This document shows positions 31,501 to 40,692 of a stretch of DNA of 64,000 bases, piece after piece. The position numbers were made by a program, and so were the translations under genes. Location: the NCBI GenBank assembly GCA_011503125.2, contig WWBZ02000001.1, positions 2,542,001 to 2,606,000 of the forward strand. The letters are read 5' to 3'. This DNA is from Botryosphaeria dothidea (taxonomy: Eukaryota; Ascomycota; Dothideomycetes; Botryosphaeriales; Botryosphaeriaceae). Every line of letters starts with the position of its first letter. Position 1 is the stretch's first letter. A model generated the notes under the pieces. That model saw nothing but the letters and a program-made list of their open reading frames with translations, was not told where the DNA came from and ran no database searches.

Positions 31501-32567
31501 TCCTTCAGCAACACACTCACGATATCTGCCCCGTGGATCCATTCTTCACTGACTCGAGTGCTTTCCCATTACCGGCTACAGACCCTACTTACGTGATAGG
31601 AAGACTCAAGAGTTATGTGCCGAGACTCATGGAGCAGCGAACTCTCAAGCAGCTGGTCTCGTTTATCCAGAATGTGTCTGAGCGAGCTGCGGTAGACAAC
31701 GAGCAGGGATACTTGGCAAGTCAACTAAAAACGGCGACTTTGGGAGCATTTGAGAGCGGTGATGCACGAAGACCAACGCTGCGCCAAGTCTTTTTGGGTG
31801 CTATCTTCCCCGCTTACATTGACCAAACCTTCGCAACGACCGCTGGTTGGATCTTTGTCAAGCCCCTGCTCCAGGCCTCTCGTTCCATTCTCCAGGAACT
31901 GAACTACCAGGGCTGCCAATACAGCATCTCCGACACCGAAAGCGTCGCGATCGTCGACTCGCTCCTGTCGACCATGCTCGACGCCATGTACAGCGCAACC
32001 GAGCTACTAATCACGCATTCCGGCCTGCTCGAGCAGCCCCACGTGCTGCACATCCTCTCGCTCGTCTTCGCCGCAGTGGCCGCAACCGTCTTGCCAGCGG
32101 CCCACATCTACCGGCGCACCGGCCTCGCCACAGCTGCCGTGCAGCGCATCGACGCGTTCGAGGCCTTCAGCCTTTTCGTGGCCGCCCAGATCACCGCGCC
32201 CGAGGCTGCGCATGACTTCTCGCCGTACCCGCAGAACGACCCGAGGCCTTTGTCCGAGGCGCAGACGAGGCGTTTCGCGGAGGTGCGGCAGCTTTGCGCG
32301 AAGGATCTGGGGCAGGTGCTCGGAAGTGGCAGTTGGGTCAAGCAGGGGGAGCAGTGTTTCTTGGTCAGGAAGAACGGAAGGAGGTTGGTCCAGACGGCTG
32401 TTGGATCGTTCGAGGAAGAGAGTCAGAGGGTCGTGCGCGCGATTGAGGAGTTCCATGGGGTGCTGCGGACTGCGTTGTGGAGGGGAGAGGAGGATCTGAG
32501 GGAGAGGAGGAGGAATGGGAAGAAGGGCAAGTGGCCAACGTCGGAAGGGGAGATGGTTGTGATTTGA
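25506..32567 (+). CDS. mus7: Mus7/Mms22 family DNA repair protein
   Basis: An intronless gene of 2,353 residues. Mms22/Mus7 works with the Rtt101-Mms1 cullin ubiquitin ligase to rescue damaged replication forks and promote recombination in the nucleus. The N-terminus SNWRIKGYVQDSDEEED is the conserved opening of the fungal family. Residues 30-1050 are low complexity, with many Ser/Pro and basic patches, acidic short motifs (VDVDDEDFEFPDLSVLL; INSDSDDEPP) and nuclear-localisation-like KKTRRKRQ. The ordered Mus7/MMS22 domain starts near 1070 (LEGLGGFGTRYSTDFDIAPLWTGTFFHESTFIGSG) and continues as helical repeats to the C-terminus. A single 7-kb exon in a genome where most genes have introns is notable. 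It has no frame breaks. Confidence 0.92.
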   Translation: MSNWRIKGYVQDSDEEEDLDLGDAYAPKPLEVCTADVGRPETTTAPQSSHHQAVDDTIANPPGSRDELALESSQNALVNRTKSSSDASHANPSSAVEAIATRAGILSHCDSTNDKYGAPISSIEIPYGDHPHSEAPTTGSANALSRKSLATQLFSEEQMTSTPGRGRQSRSSRPATPTLQDDDLNELQRDWPLGLNGTSSTASSPLSDARSDIEPPDWMQSSPPMVTAPREPPQDITGTGRQLVEVGIPPCRGSQLDQAAFDQLDDAEKTRIRRALRKRNPIQLHPYLLEAEKYRQNLKARGLKPVNIGVEHHRHHEKQHERLPEKQNGDTDDNSQNLDSQDREFVMDDTQSSDVRQSSPGDLPSSPPRGVQGTLLLARPNSQPGVSSGGVDVDDEDFEFPDLSVLLQRKHHGSVQQGFKRRKTLHTFSRKGALNRTSSLPQSPHAIPPNRLEQDRGVLEIPPSPPASETPPINDQLPQKPHVPPRLRLLSPTRILQPPTPAMSSTRRQPQTMVINSDSDDEPPISTARHRGFQRTNSHAALSGSSSGSGEDEDQELQHVKKRIKGVLPASWLRLDKQAQANKKPKANHAHRRRASNASTEMGRATPTWPSRRASPVLAMGTGDQQGPMGINDDLAGSDTDSNSTIAPRARQNLSLELGFADSFDNLENFEVQEHDWVDPMLPSGSRQIGSKKTRRKRQLKMTDSVRGTTKRPRLDSFDRPDRTDFARSRESHQKSSAKERRQSRHQPRLKPPNLSILDAPVLNNSESAQIPQFLRIAARQVRRQPNKGRHSPANKHIRLQNEADTEDAHSTLRAWRAGKVRPSTRYEHDIPDTRLPLSDLVANQQGMLHQQQLPRPQKLGGERAQRMEHVADSKAPLKQNRQPRMHQIKLNPVVVSRNTSTTPSSRSRRPNLAVSIARRPTMQKPKAKQPEYRTAQLERPENDYDSRNRAAAFQKKLNQLDRMYATATQLQFQDAWTGKSRTPKLARFLEDEDQVAPLPIPELSPDKVVASVETDPPQPAPKPKRKTKAKVQRIDVDTREYRQPSEPLPPVREDSSLPSVQPVEVEAPRLEGLGGFGTRYSTDFDIAPLWTGTFFHESTFIGSGEFQQSLLFDRRDLDMPCGLSSFTHDGTFFRWGAWTEDVASEMTLLLSSIASRVETAQSTSQGAGSEDTVAIALVDFLCVLRNVVRYLATHVHFLDPVDRRSFVARMHSLLNSATSNVLADLAYLPQDVFSGNSTGRTRFRLPIMLLLLVHQVSRIAEHPQVDTSMKKNLDLLFKALVKSVLQLILRKGMGEIRKYIDENRRHTAREQGIREDRLAIESLVIIYHLLGTHKSSQWCFWGLVKEEWGPSLSRINHVQSFERLWYDTFALLPYLEIDAGGLIKASHRFQSVQGDWSVVVPLLNRVFALYPETAKTNEVSVNVYLRACLTRCYNLIHSWGWKKCDILLTSVFDFFSRRGFKHLQNEESKGSPRFLEDLHEHPNLNIQPDDRAFHVFLKTLATGFGGLRNSCTARQIQNIAWRLVPNHRRTYHKEEALRQEDLDGLRNQHDLLCTLYWASPPGFRPRLTSLRNLVDQTRSHREVCRLSVRAWSNLARYQISTDEGMQGLEPFADWFKEIISQNLTQYKLARSEAEGQYETARSLGHEGISAEHLQLTIKNNQAQILATLTDAVYGMKATINTANDADCATSLLRDSAITDIFKVFDAKNPQTSKLIVDVLQIFQTYLELLQRKKPQLEIQETSEDSQDYGGSFSLEDVEQIAPSDTNGSDPSIDFINDAVWHLVSSCFGAESSPDDTLLVAVVETWSMIARRLVQKGLRGWSNFLDSYNANSWRQLQDTEQTRKYSALFMSTVLAQDPSSYDDNKDNMLWSWFVSLVERESMLKFQHRLTTSLINRDPDHPLFRNLPFLKDSKTTCVDVKLPEFRQRRLNLISSVLANMRDDYESAMQSSNRDLPGLRREYSGLLKHFMATMKKNYQDLGQNSGLKSAYVEFVQNVVEFLQQHTHDICPVDPFFTDSSAFPLPATDPTYVIGRLKSYVPRLMEQRTLKQLVSFIQNVSERAAVDNEQGYLASQLKTATLGAFESGDARRPTLRQVFLGAIFPAYIDQTFATTAGWIFVKPLLQASRSILQELNYQGCQYSISDTESVAIVDSLLSTMLDAMYSATELLITHSGLLEQPHVLHILSLVFAAVAATVLPAAHIYRRTGLATAAVQRIDAFEAFSLFVAAQITAPEAAHDFSPYPQNDPRPLSEAQTRRFAEVRQLCAKDLGQVLGSGSWVKQGEQCFLVRKNGRRLVQTAVGSFEEESQRVVRAIEEFHGVLRTALWRGEEDLRERRRNGKKGKWPTSEGEMVVI

Positions 32568-33459
32568 TGGGATGCTTTCAGGGGCAGAGGAAGTTGTTGC
32601 GCTTTTATGGTTTGTGATGCTGCATTTTTATGGGTTGAGCGAGATACATAGCTTAGCGGCATGGGGAGGCGTTTGGCATAGCATATGTTAATCTGCATAC
32701 TTCCAATAACAGGAAAATTTGGCGAATCAGGTCTTCCATCCGCAAGGAGTGTACCAATGTGCAAAGTGATTGTGCCAATTCGTCAAGACGGCGAAGTTAT
32801 TAAAGCTGACCAGGAAGAATTGCTTGGAACTGTCAACGACTCACCCAATCGTGGCCCTACTGAGGGGTGACCACTCACAGCCACCGCAAGCTTATGAATG
32901 CAGAGCGGAGGTTGCGATCAATTAAGTCTTGTATTTCTATCGTAAAGGCTCGTCTTATTATTATCGCAACATGTCCTTTATCATGCTAGTAGGAGCATCC
33001 ACGGCAACGTCACCCCTGGGTGGATAAACTCATCCCAAGGTGTCAACCTATGAGAAGAGTACGAGGAGCGGTGTCTAGAGCTAAAGCAGCGGCCAAGAAA
33101 TCACAAAGCGCAGGAAGAGCATACGAGAGGTGTATAGTAAATTAAGCGGCCATTATATTCCATGAAATACTGAGAATACTATTTCAAGGGGAAGACACGA
33201 GCTAAACCAAAAGTGCGAGCTATACCATCGCCACTATCCATCCCGCGGTATCTGTCCCAACAACCCAGAAAAACACAATAAACAGCTCCCAACGCGACAT
33301 CGTTTCGTGTTGTTTGCCAATGCGCGCGATGTTACGGGGAGACGGAAAAGGAGAGGAATGCATGAGATTGCAGAAGGCAACGAAGAGCACTCGATCGTGT
33401 TACCGTCCTCGTCGGGAATACACTGACGCTCCGACGGAGAACAATAGCGGAATGCATAT
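32568..33459. other. Tail-to-tail intergenic region
   Basis: The 3' flanks of mus7 and the GPI-protein gene. No coding or RNA gene seen. Confidence 0.45.
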
Positions 33460-34126
33460 TTAGAGGATGACGGGCAGACCGATGAGGGCGGCGAGGCCGA
33501 GGTACTTAACGCCGGCGGTAGGCATGGTGGCAGCGCCGGTGAACTGGGCGGCGCCGGTACCTGTTGCGCCTGCTGTACCAGTGGCACCAGTAGTCAGCCG
33601 AGTAGTTCCAGTGGTTGGCGTGCCCGCGAGACCGGTGGTGCCGGTAGTAAGGGTTCCGGCGGGGCCAGTGGTAGGGCGAGGAGTGTTGACACCCGTGCCG
33701 GGGCCGGGCTGAGTAGGGGCGGCGGCAGCACCTGTGCTCCAAGAAGTGGCAGTCGGGAAGCTGCAGGCCCGGATGATGTCGACGACATCTGTTGTGTTTG
33801 ATTAGTGTCTATTCTTTTTAAGAGGATCGCATGGGGTGTATACCGTTCTCGGGAGTGGTGTCATCGTCATCGTCAAAGTCAGTGCCGCCGTTGGCAGAAA
33901 CGCAAGCTGCGCAGTTGGGCACGTCGTTCCTGGCATTGGGGGCCTGGCAGATGCAGTCACGGTAGGCAACGCTGTCGTCGTCGATGCGGCGGTCGCAGTC
34001 GGTGGTCAGCTGGACAACGGACTGGCAGACGTTGCGGCAGGCCTGAGGGATGTCGTTGTTGTCAACATCCTGGGTGTAGCCGAGAGCGGCGAGAGTGAAG
34101 AGAACGGCGATGGTCTTGAACTGCAT
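33460..34126 (-). CDS. Secreted GPI-anchored-type cell wall protein with N-terminal cysteine module
   Basis: Minus-strand exons are 34126-33844 and 33788-33460, giving 203 residues. A signal peptide MQFKTIAVLFTLAALGYTQ is followed by a cysteine-rich module of about 55 residues (ACRNVCQSVVQLTTDCDRRI...YRDCICQAPN...PNCAACVSAN). Next comes an acidic spacer (DFDDDDDTTPENG), a conserved VVDIIRACSF segment and a Thr/Gly/Ala/Pro-rich repeat region (TTG, ATG units) likely to be O-mannosylated. The short hydrophobic tail KYLGLAALIGLPVIL fits a GPI signal. The cysteine pattern is related to, but not a full match for, the eight-cysteine CFEM domain. Likely place: plasma membrane or cell wall. Confidence 0.75.
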
Positions 34127-35498
34127 TTTGAGTTGTTCGGTTGGTTGTTCGACGAATTGAGATCGGAGAAAGATGTGTGATTTTGATGAAAGATCGTTAA
34201 AGTTCGTTGTGATTGTGGTGCTGGATGTGTTTGGTCGACGCAGAGTTGTTCTTCACTTTATACCCTTTAGTCTTGAGATCAACGCACTGACTGACGACCG
34301 CCCATGGAGGCGCAGCCGTTGGGCCTTGGAAACAGCATTCACCAGATTTCCTCAGCCCAGACATCTGTGTCTTTCGACAAAGCTTCTGGACTTGCATCGG
34401 TATGCTGTCACGCCGACATGTGGTAGGCTGCCCGTTTCGCGGGGGAGGCGTCGATCGCTCCAGGCCAAGGCGTGCCGAGCCGGCCAAGAGTGTCTCAGGA
34501 AGGCTGTAACAGACAGTCTTCACACACTCAGCACGCTGTGATTGGTGCAGCGCAAGCATTACCCCTGGTGAACGGGCGACTGCGGATGCCAGTCACTTAG
34601 CCCAAGGTCAGTCCGCTTGTGGCTGGTCCATCCGGTACGTCACCTCCCAAGCCTGGCGCAGTGTCTCGTGGGCTAACCTGACGCTGGGAAACGCGTCTTG
34701 CAGTTCTTGGGCGCTGGCTCAAGGCGGGTTAACCGTTTCGAAGAACAAAAAATAGCAACCGTAGATGCATTCGGCAGTCCAGGATAACAAGCCGACCCAA
34801 GAACAAGAAGAATAGCGCGACTTAGCCAGCCCTGCGCAGGTGCCATGACGCGGCGGGCTGGCCACTTTCCTGCTTGTGCCCTATCGTATTCTCTCACCGA
34901 TTCCACGTTGCGATTCATGCTTGCTGGGTTCTCTTCTGGTCTGCTGGAAAAAAGGTCTGACGCCGGGGAAATTTATTGTCATCTCTCGAATGGCCCTTCA
35001 TCTCCTCGCTGGTGCTTTCTCAAAATCGCAAGAGAGAATCAGCCAGTGATTCGTTTGAACGCTGGTAAGAGTCCAGCCTATTAGGACCTTGATGTCTGCA
35101 CTGCGCTTTGCTCGAGCCCGGGCTCATATTGTTGCGAAATATTCATTAAGGCCCTGTTTCTTGTAACTCCAAACGTTGCTGAGGCTGCTCGAGCATGGTG
35201 CCGCACTTGGCATGAGTCCGCCGTGCTCAATTTACAGCCAAGATGTGGTGGCGCACATGCCACCTCGATGGCTTGGAAGCAGCAAGAGATCTCAAGCAAA
35301 TGGAGCCACCCTTATCCTACTGCGCAATGCTTACGCAAGCTTGTAGATACCTATATGTCAAGAAAATAGCTCCAGTGACGACGGCATGCTTAGTGGCTTC
35401 AGTCTATGCGGTCTAATCGTGGGAGACTGCTACGAAGGAGCTAGCGCAGTGAAGTTGACTACATGCCGCTCTCTGCAATCGTCGAAGTAAACATGTCG
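34127..35498. other. 1.4 kb intergenic
   Basis: The promoter side of the GPI-protein gene and the 3' flank of the Zn2Cys6 regulator. No gene supported. Open frames around 34200-34560 are GC-driven and overlap each other. Confidence 0.45.
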
Positions 35499-37625
35499 TC
35501 ACTCGAAGACGAACGGGAAAATTCCGAGTTCTTGCTGCAAAGAGTCGTTATGCCATGGCCAGCTAATAATCATGTCAGGAGGTAGTTGAAATTGTGACGT
35601 TGCAGACATGGTATCCATGCCGTTAGCGGGCGCAAAGGCGGTGCGATTTGACGGTACAGTGGCTGTGAGGTCTGCGATGGTATTTTGAAATGGTGGCTGT
35701 ATCGCGGCATTGCGTTGCATACCCATGTATTCGTCAAGGCGGTCAGCCTGAGCGCGCAGGGCGCGGCTGATGCCTTGTGTACGGTAGAGACCTGATTCCA
35801 GACTCTCCAGAAGCTCGGCCATGTTTAGCCTTGTATAGGTCAGCACAAATTGCTTTTTGCGCAAGGACTCTTGAGTTGCGAGGGAATTTTCCACATTGGG
35901 AAAGCTGTCACGCGACACTTACATCATGCTTCGAACTTGCAGACAGGATGACTCGGATAGCGGGCTTTCTATAACCGAGCCCAGAATAGAGCCTATTCCT
36001 TTCAGGTGGTAAATCTGCAAATTAGCAGAAGTTCCAGGAGACAAGGCAGACATGCTCACCAGAGGGGTACTGATTGCTCTCATGTAGGGCACGGGCACAC
36101 GGCGAAATGTTGATAGTAACTCAGCCGCAACAGCGCATTTCTCCTCCACATTGGCTTTCTGCTCCATATTGTCATTTTCTTGGACAGAAAAAAGAATCAT
36201 CCGTAGCAGCTGCTTCGTTGCTTGGATATTAGCAGCTTGGAAGCCGAAGATATCCTTACAGGAGTCACCAGTCACCGGAGGAATGTCCTTGAAGCAGGGA
36301 GGCAGTTGTGAGTACATATCAAGCACGGATTCCATCACACCAGGGCCGGAAAAGGTGTCGGGCGTGAAGAACCTTCTGACGGGTTGCAATGTCGAATTGG
36401 CATTGGAATGTGAGCGCTGACGGCTGAGAGAATGTTCCAGCACGCGATATAGATCTGTGGTGAAATTCCAGCCGTGGATCCAGCAAGCGGGATTAGTGAT
36501 GCCGGGTGGAGCGAGTTCCAGCTCCTCGCCGTCGGCCTCGGCCGGATAGCGCACGTGGCTATGGGCCTCACGAGAATACAGCGGTCCGTTCCATACGATA
36601 GAAGAATACACATCGAGGGTATAGGTTGACCAAAAGAGACGGCGTCTCTCCTCGCGCTCAATGGAGGTGATGTCCTTCGGCCAGAGGGCCTCATCAGAAA
36701 AATGCTGCATGGCAGAAAGGGTGAAATAGTGACCCTTGTACTCATGCAAGCTGTCAATCTTCCCAAACTGAATGCTTGCAATGGCGATGAGGGCGCATGC
36801 TCTGAGATAGTGTAGGCCATTTGCGCCGGGCAGGTCCTTCTGGACGGCGTCTTTGGCAGCGCAGTAGAACGTCTCGGCAGGAATGTCCTCAGGCTGTGCG
36901 GGCCGGGTAATCCAAGGAGCAATGGCGCCGTCGCGGGCTCTTGCAGCAACGATGGAACAGGCGGCCATTATGGAAGCGAAGAAGCCGCGATCGTACAAAT
37001 ATTCTCGCTGGTTAAGCATGTGGATAAGGGTCTCGCGGTGGAAAAAAGGGAAAATTGGGTAGACTATCTGGTGGTAAATTTCCATCAGAGAGCGAATCGA
37101 AGGCCCTGCCGACGGGGAATTAGCAAAGCGGAAGGCGAGAGCAGTGGGGGTTGCGGTAGCATACCGCAGGCCACGGCAAAGGCCTTCCATGCTTCGCCAA
37201 GTGGGTCGCGGGTGTAGGAGGTGAGATGGCGCTCGGGCGTCTTGCGTGGGGTGGCATCGACGGTCGGAGGTTGGGCGAACGAGGGCAAGTGAGGGTGGTG
37301 GTGGTTGTTCGTCTGGGCGGGGCTGGGATGGGAGTCGGAGGGCGTGCTGTAGGTGACGGTGGACTGGTGCGGCTCCTGCTTCACGCCGGCATTGGAACCG
37401 CGGGCACGGCGCCAGGGACGGGTGTATGCGCAGGGAATGTCGAAGTCGACGCAATTCTGGCAGCGCTGCGGATCGGAGTCGCTGGGCTTGCACCGTATGC
37501 TCCGCTTGTGACAAAAGTCACCTAGGTAGTAAAGTTAGCGAGGGCGACGGCGGGGTGGGGGCGGGGCGGGGGCGCTTACAAGCGCGAGAGGCGCGTTGCA
37601 GCTTCCTGGGGCGGCCATCGGGCAT
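35499..37625 (-). CDS. Zn2Cys6 transcription factor
   Basis: Minus-strand exons are 37625-37580, 37521-37165, 37105-35923 and 35829-35499, giving 638 residues with all phases consistent. The binuclear zinc cluster is at residues 16-43, spanning the first intron: C-DF-C-HKRSIR-C...C-QN-C-VDFDIP-C. A basic linker RPWRRARG follows. The middle domain (fungal_trans) starts near 130 (SIRSLMEIYHQIVYPIFPFFHRETLI) and includes RLFWSTYTLDVYSS, the typical xxRRxFW motif. The C-terminus ends in FPFVFE. It likely controls genes in the nucleus through CGG-containing sites. Next door lie a sugar transporter and a levoglucosan-kinase-type enzyme, so a local pathway regulator is the natural inference, not shown by sequence. 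Confidence 0.9.
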
Positions 37626-38140
37626 TTAGGATGATTTGTTGGGGACCGCGCCTGAACGGCAATGCGTGGGAAAGGTCGCGATGGAGAGCTGCTGTTCGGT
37701 TGTTGACGCGATGCGATGATGCTTGTGGAGCCGAGCAGGCCCGTGCCCGCGAGCGTGTGTCAGACCAAGCGCCGCCACCACTCACAGCCGCCGGTCGCAG
37801 CTCTCCGGACAAGTCTCCGCTCTCTCTCTCTGTGTCCCCTCTGTCCAGCACCGCCCTCCACCATCACCGACTCGTGCTCCAGGTGGCAGTGTCGCAGCAA
37901 AGAGCCTCGCCACCTGGCCAAGAGTACTCAAAATAACTCTCGCCGAGTCTTCACGCTAAAGTGCACTGCATTGCCGGAAAGCAACACCATAGTATACGCC
38001 TGAGCTACGTCGAGGTACATGGGTTTCTCCATCTGCTTCCTCCGTTGATTCCTGGAAACCAACCCCTCATCTTGGCCCGCTGCAACACTCCGCTCCACCA
38101 TCCCGTCTGGCGCCCTCCGGCTGGACGTTCGCAGTGGACT
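37626..38140. other. Promoter of the Zn2Cys6 regulator
   Basis: 515 bp between the regulator start and the transporter stop. It is rich in CT/CCA near the start and has a CT microsatellite at 37818-37830. No specific site is identified. Confidence 0.4.
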
Positions 38141-39933
38141 CTACACTGCCATGCTCTCGTTCTTCAGCGAGTGTGCCTTCGCTCCCATCTTTCCCGATCC
38201 CAACGACAGTCCCATTTCCCTCAGAATGTCTCCATGCTCTCTATATTGCTGTTCCATCTTCCAGTTGAATGGACTCGATGTCGAAAACAAGACATCAATC
38301 GACTCCAGAGACCTATCCGCTGTTTCGGGATAGACTAAACCAATCGTCAGCATTCTGTCCACTATTCCGCGAGAACACGCACTCACAGAGGTATACAATC
38401 GGCATCCAAACCATGTTCAGCCCTGCGAAGAGAAAATACGTTCGGTTCTTCAGAGTGTCGAACATGATTGGATTGACGAGAACCGTCCAGCCGACCCCGA
38501 TCGCCCACCCGGTAATCCCGAATCCATTACCTTGAGCCCGCATTTCCGACGACCATATCTCGGTAGGGATCAGGAATGCCACTGTTCCCCATGTCGCCGC
38601 ATAACACAGATTGAACAGGAACAGCATGGCTACTGCTGCCGGCGCTAACAGCCCGGCCTTGTCTGGCTGCGAGCGTGCTGCCTCATAAAGAGATCCAGCG
38701 ATGAGGTTTACTGCGAAAAGTCCGGCTGCTCCAACTATAAGGCATAAACGACGCCCCAACCTGTCAACAATCTGCGCGCTGATGATGGTTCCAACAATCC
38801 CGATCGTGTTCAGCCCACCAGCAAGTCCATTCTGAGTGAGCGTTGAATATCCTGCTTGTGACAGAAGGACTGGAGAGTACGCAGTTACGGCCTACCCGCC
38901 ACTGTCAGCAAAGCGAACATAGTCGAGAGAATCCATCACATATCCTACCGTAATCCCAGTCCACGATGCCATGATCTGCAACCACAGGCAGAGCCATGCC
39001 CGCCGGCCCAGATGTCCCCCGCGCTTTCCACCCTTTCCGACCAGGATCTTGGCGAACTGCAAAGGCGAACTTTTCTTGCTCTCCTTTGCTACCGCCACGA
39101 TCTCGAGGAACTCTGTCTCCACAGAGGCGTCGTACTTGCCGCGTACCTGCTCGAGAACTTCTCGTGCTTCGTCATACCGGCCCACAGATGCAAGGAAGCG
39201 GGGGCTATCCGGAAGCATCTTAATTCCGGTAAACAACAAGAGAGCTGGAAAGCACTGGAAAGCGAGCAAGAATCGCCAGCGGACGTCCGAGTATCCATTG
39301 TTGATGAAGGCAAGCCCAAAGCTTAACCAATACGCAACCGAGATACCCAAATCTGTAATGCGTAAGTCACTGGCTCCCTTGTGTGCCGAAGATATTCTTA
39401 CAATTGGCGATGAAGACGTATCCCAGAAATCCTCCACGATGCGAAGCTGTTGATGTCTCGGAAACGAGAACGGGTGTGATGCCAGTCAATGCACCAGTTC
39501 CAAGGCCCGTGACCACACGCGCTACAAGAATAAAGTCGCTTGACTGTGTTGCAGCTTGCAAGGCACCTCCGATGAGTGCGAAGATGGATCCGATGAAGAG
39601 TCTGCAATGTATTAGTCGGTTGGATATGCGGTTGAGGATCTCGACCAACCCATTAACACGACCGATCCTGTCTGCAGCCCAGCCTCCAGCAAAGCAACCC
39701 ACGATGCAGCCGAGATAGTAGATGGAAACAATGCCACCTTGGTGGACTTCATCCGTGACTTGACCGTTCGGCAGACCGATGCCGACTTTTTCAACATATC
39801 TGGGAGCCGCGTTCACCCCTCCCATGACCCCCTGGTCATATCCCTCGAAGAATATGCTTATGAGGGAGAACGTTTGAATAGCTATATTCAGTTTGGCCGG
39901 GGACAAGCCTTTCCAAAGCGTCGTATAACCCAT
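38141..39933 (-). CDS. MFS sugar transporter
   Basis: Five minus-strand exons (39933-39650, 39601-39402, 39352-38949, 38891-38387, 38334-38141) give 528 residues. It is a plasma membrane sugar/H+ symporter-type carrier with twelve helices. Family motifs are FFEGYDQGVMGG in helix 1, the A-loop GGWAADRIGRVNG, the VARVVTGLGTGAL helix, the PDSPRFL motif before the central loop, VDRLGRR after helix 8, and FYPETADRSLESIDVLF at the end of helix 12. The start ATG at 39933 places MGYTTLWKGL before helix 1. It is closest in feel to lactose/hexose-permease-like carriers, and the real substrate cannot be read from sequence. It is divergent from the sugar kinase gene, suggesting co-regulation. Confidence 0.92.
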
Positions 39934-40692
39934 ATTGATGGGGCACGCTTGGAGTGTCAGGACTCGAGGAAGGGACAATACTTGGCAGAATGATACAAAC
40001 AAGCGCAATTCCCCGAAACGGTAAGCTCCAAACTATCGTTCGCAGACGATCGCAGTCTTTCGGCCCCACCTTGAGGCGAGTCACAGACGGCTGGTGCGCT
40101 CCGGCGGTCGCGGCAGGCTCATGCCGCAAGTCGTCCTTGCCAGGTTCTCTCAAGGATCTCACGGGCCGGGTGCCCAAACCCGGCAGTGTGGGTTGTGGAG
40201 ACGGTACTTGAACGAACTAACGTGCGGTCGATCAAGTGTTGTTCGCTCAGGCTAGGTTCAGGATTCTTCAGGGCCCGTTGCCGAGCACACGCTTAGCCGC
40301 TTTGCCGCATTCCAGCAAAGCCGCTGCCCTGTGCTATTCGTCGAACCAAAATATGAACCACTGCTAAGCGCTTATGTCAGCCGCTTCCCGCTTCCCGCTT
40401 TCTTCACGCTACGTTCCATTTACCCGCACAGCGGGCCGTCTGACATGTGCAGCGCACTCATGCCGGCCTAGTGCCTCTGCAGGCTGGCCTTTCGCAGCAA
40501 TCAGCCCGTGAAACTCATGATCGATGGCCTGGTGGAATGACGCCTAGGACTGTATCACCTGCATGATAACAATGCCGCCCTTGCTCTTCAGCCATTCATT
40601 CATTGCTTCTTCTTTGCTTTTCCGCCTACTTAAGTCAGCCTGCCGGCTTTGCGCAAGGCTCCATTCCCCCAACTCCGACATCACTCAACAAT
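39934..40692. promoter_or_regulatory. Divergent promoter of the sugar transporter and anhydrosugar kinase
   Basis: 759 bp between the two start codons. It contains the CGG-N10-CCG palindrome at 40166-40183 (separate entry) and repeated CCGCTT blocks around 40300-40420. Confidence 0.5.
40166..40183. promoter_or_regulatory. CCGGGT-N6-ACCCGG palindrome (CGG-N10-CCG)
   Basis: A perfect 6+6 inverted repeat in the promoter between transporter and kinase. The CGG and CCG triplets are ten bases apart, the layout bound by Gal4-type Zn2Cys6 dimers. It is 232 bp from the transporter ATG and 509 bp from the kinase ATG. Binding by the neighbouring regulator is inference. Confidence 0.45.

Noticed and set aside
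33460..34126. Full CFEM domain in the GPI-type protein
   Set aside because: The N-terminal module lacks the complete eight-cysteine CFEM spacing, so I call only a cysteine module.
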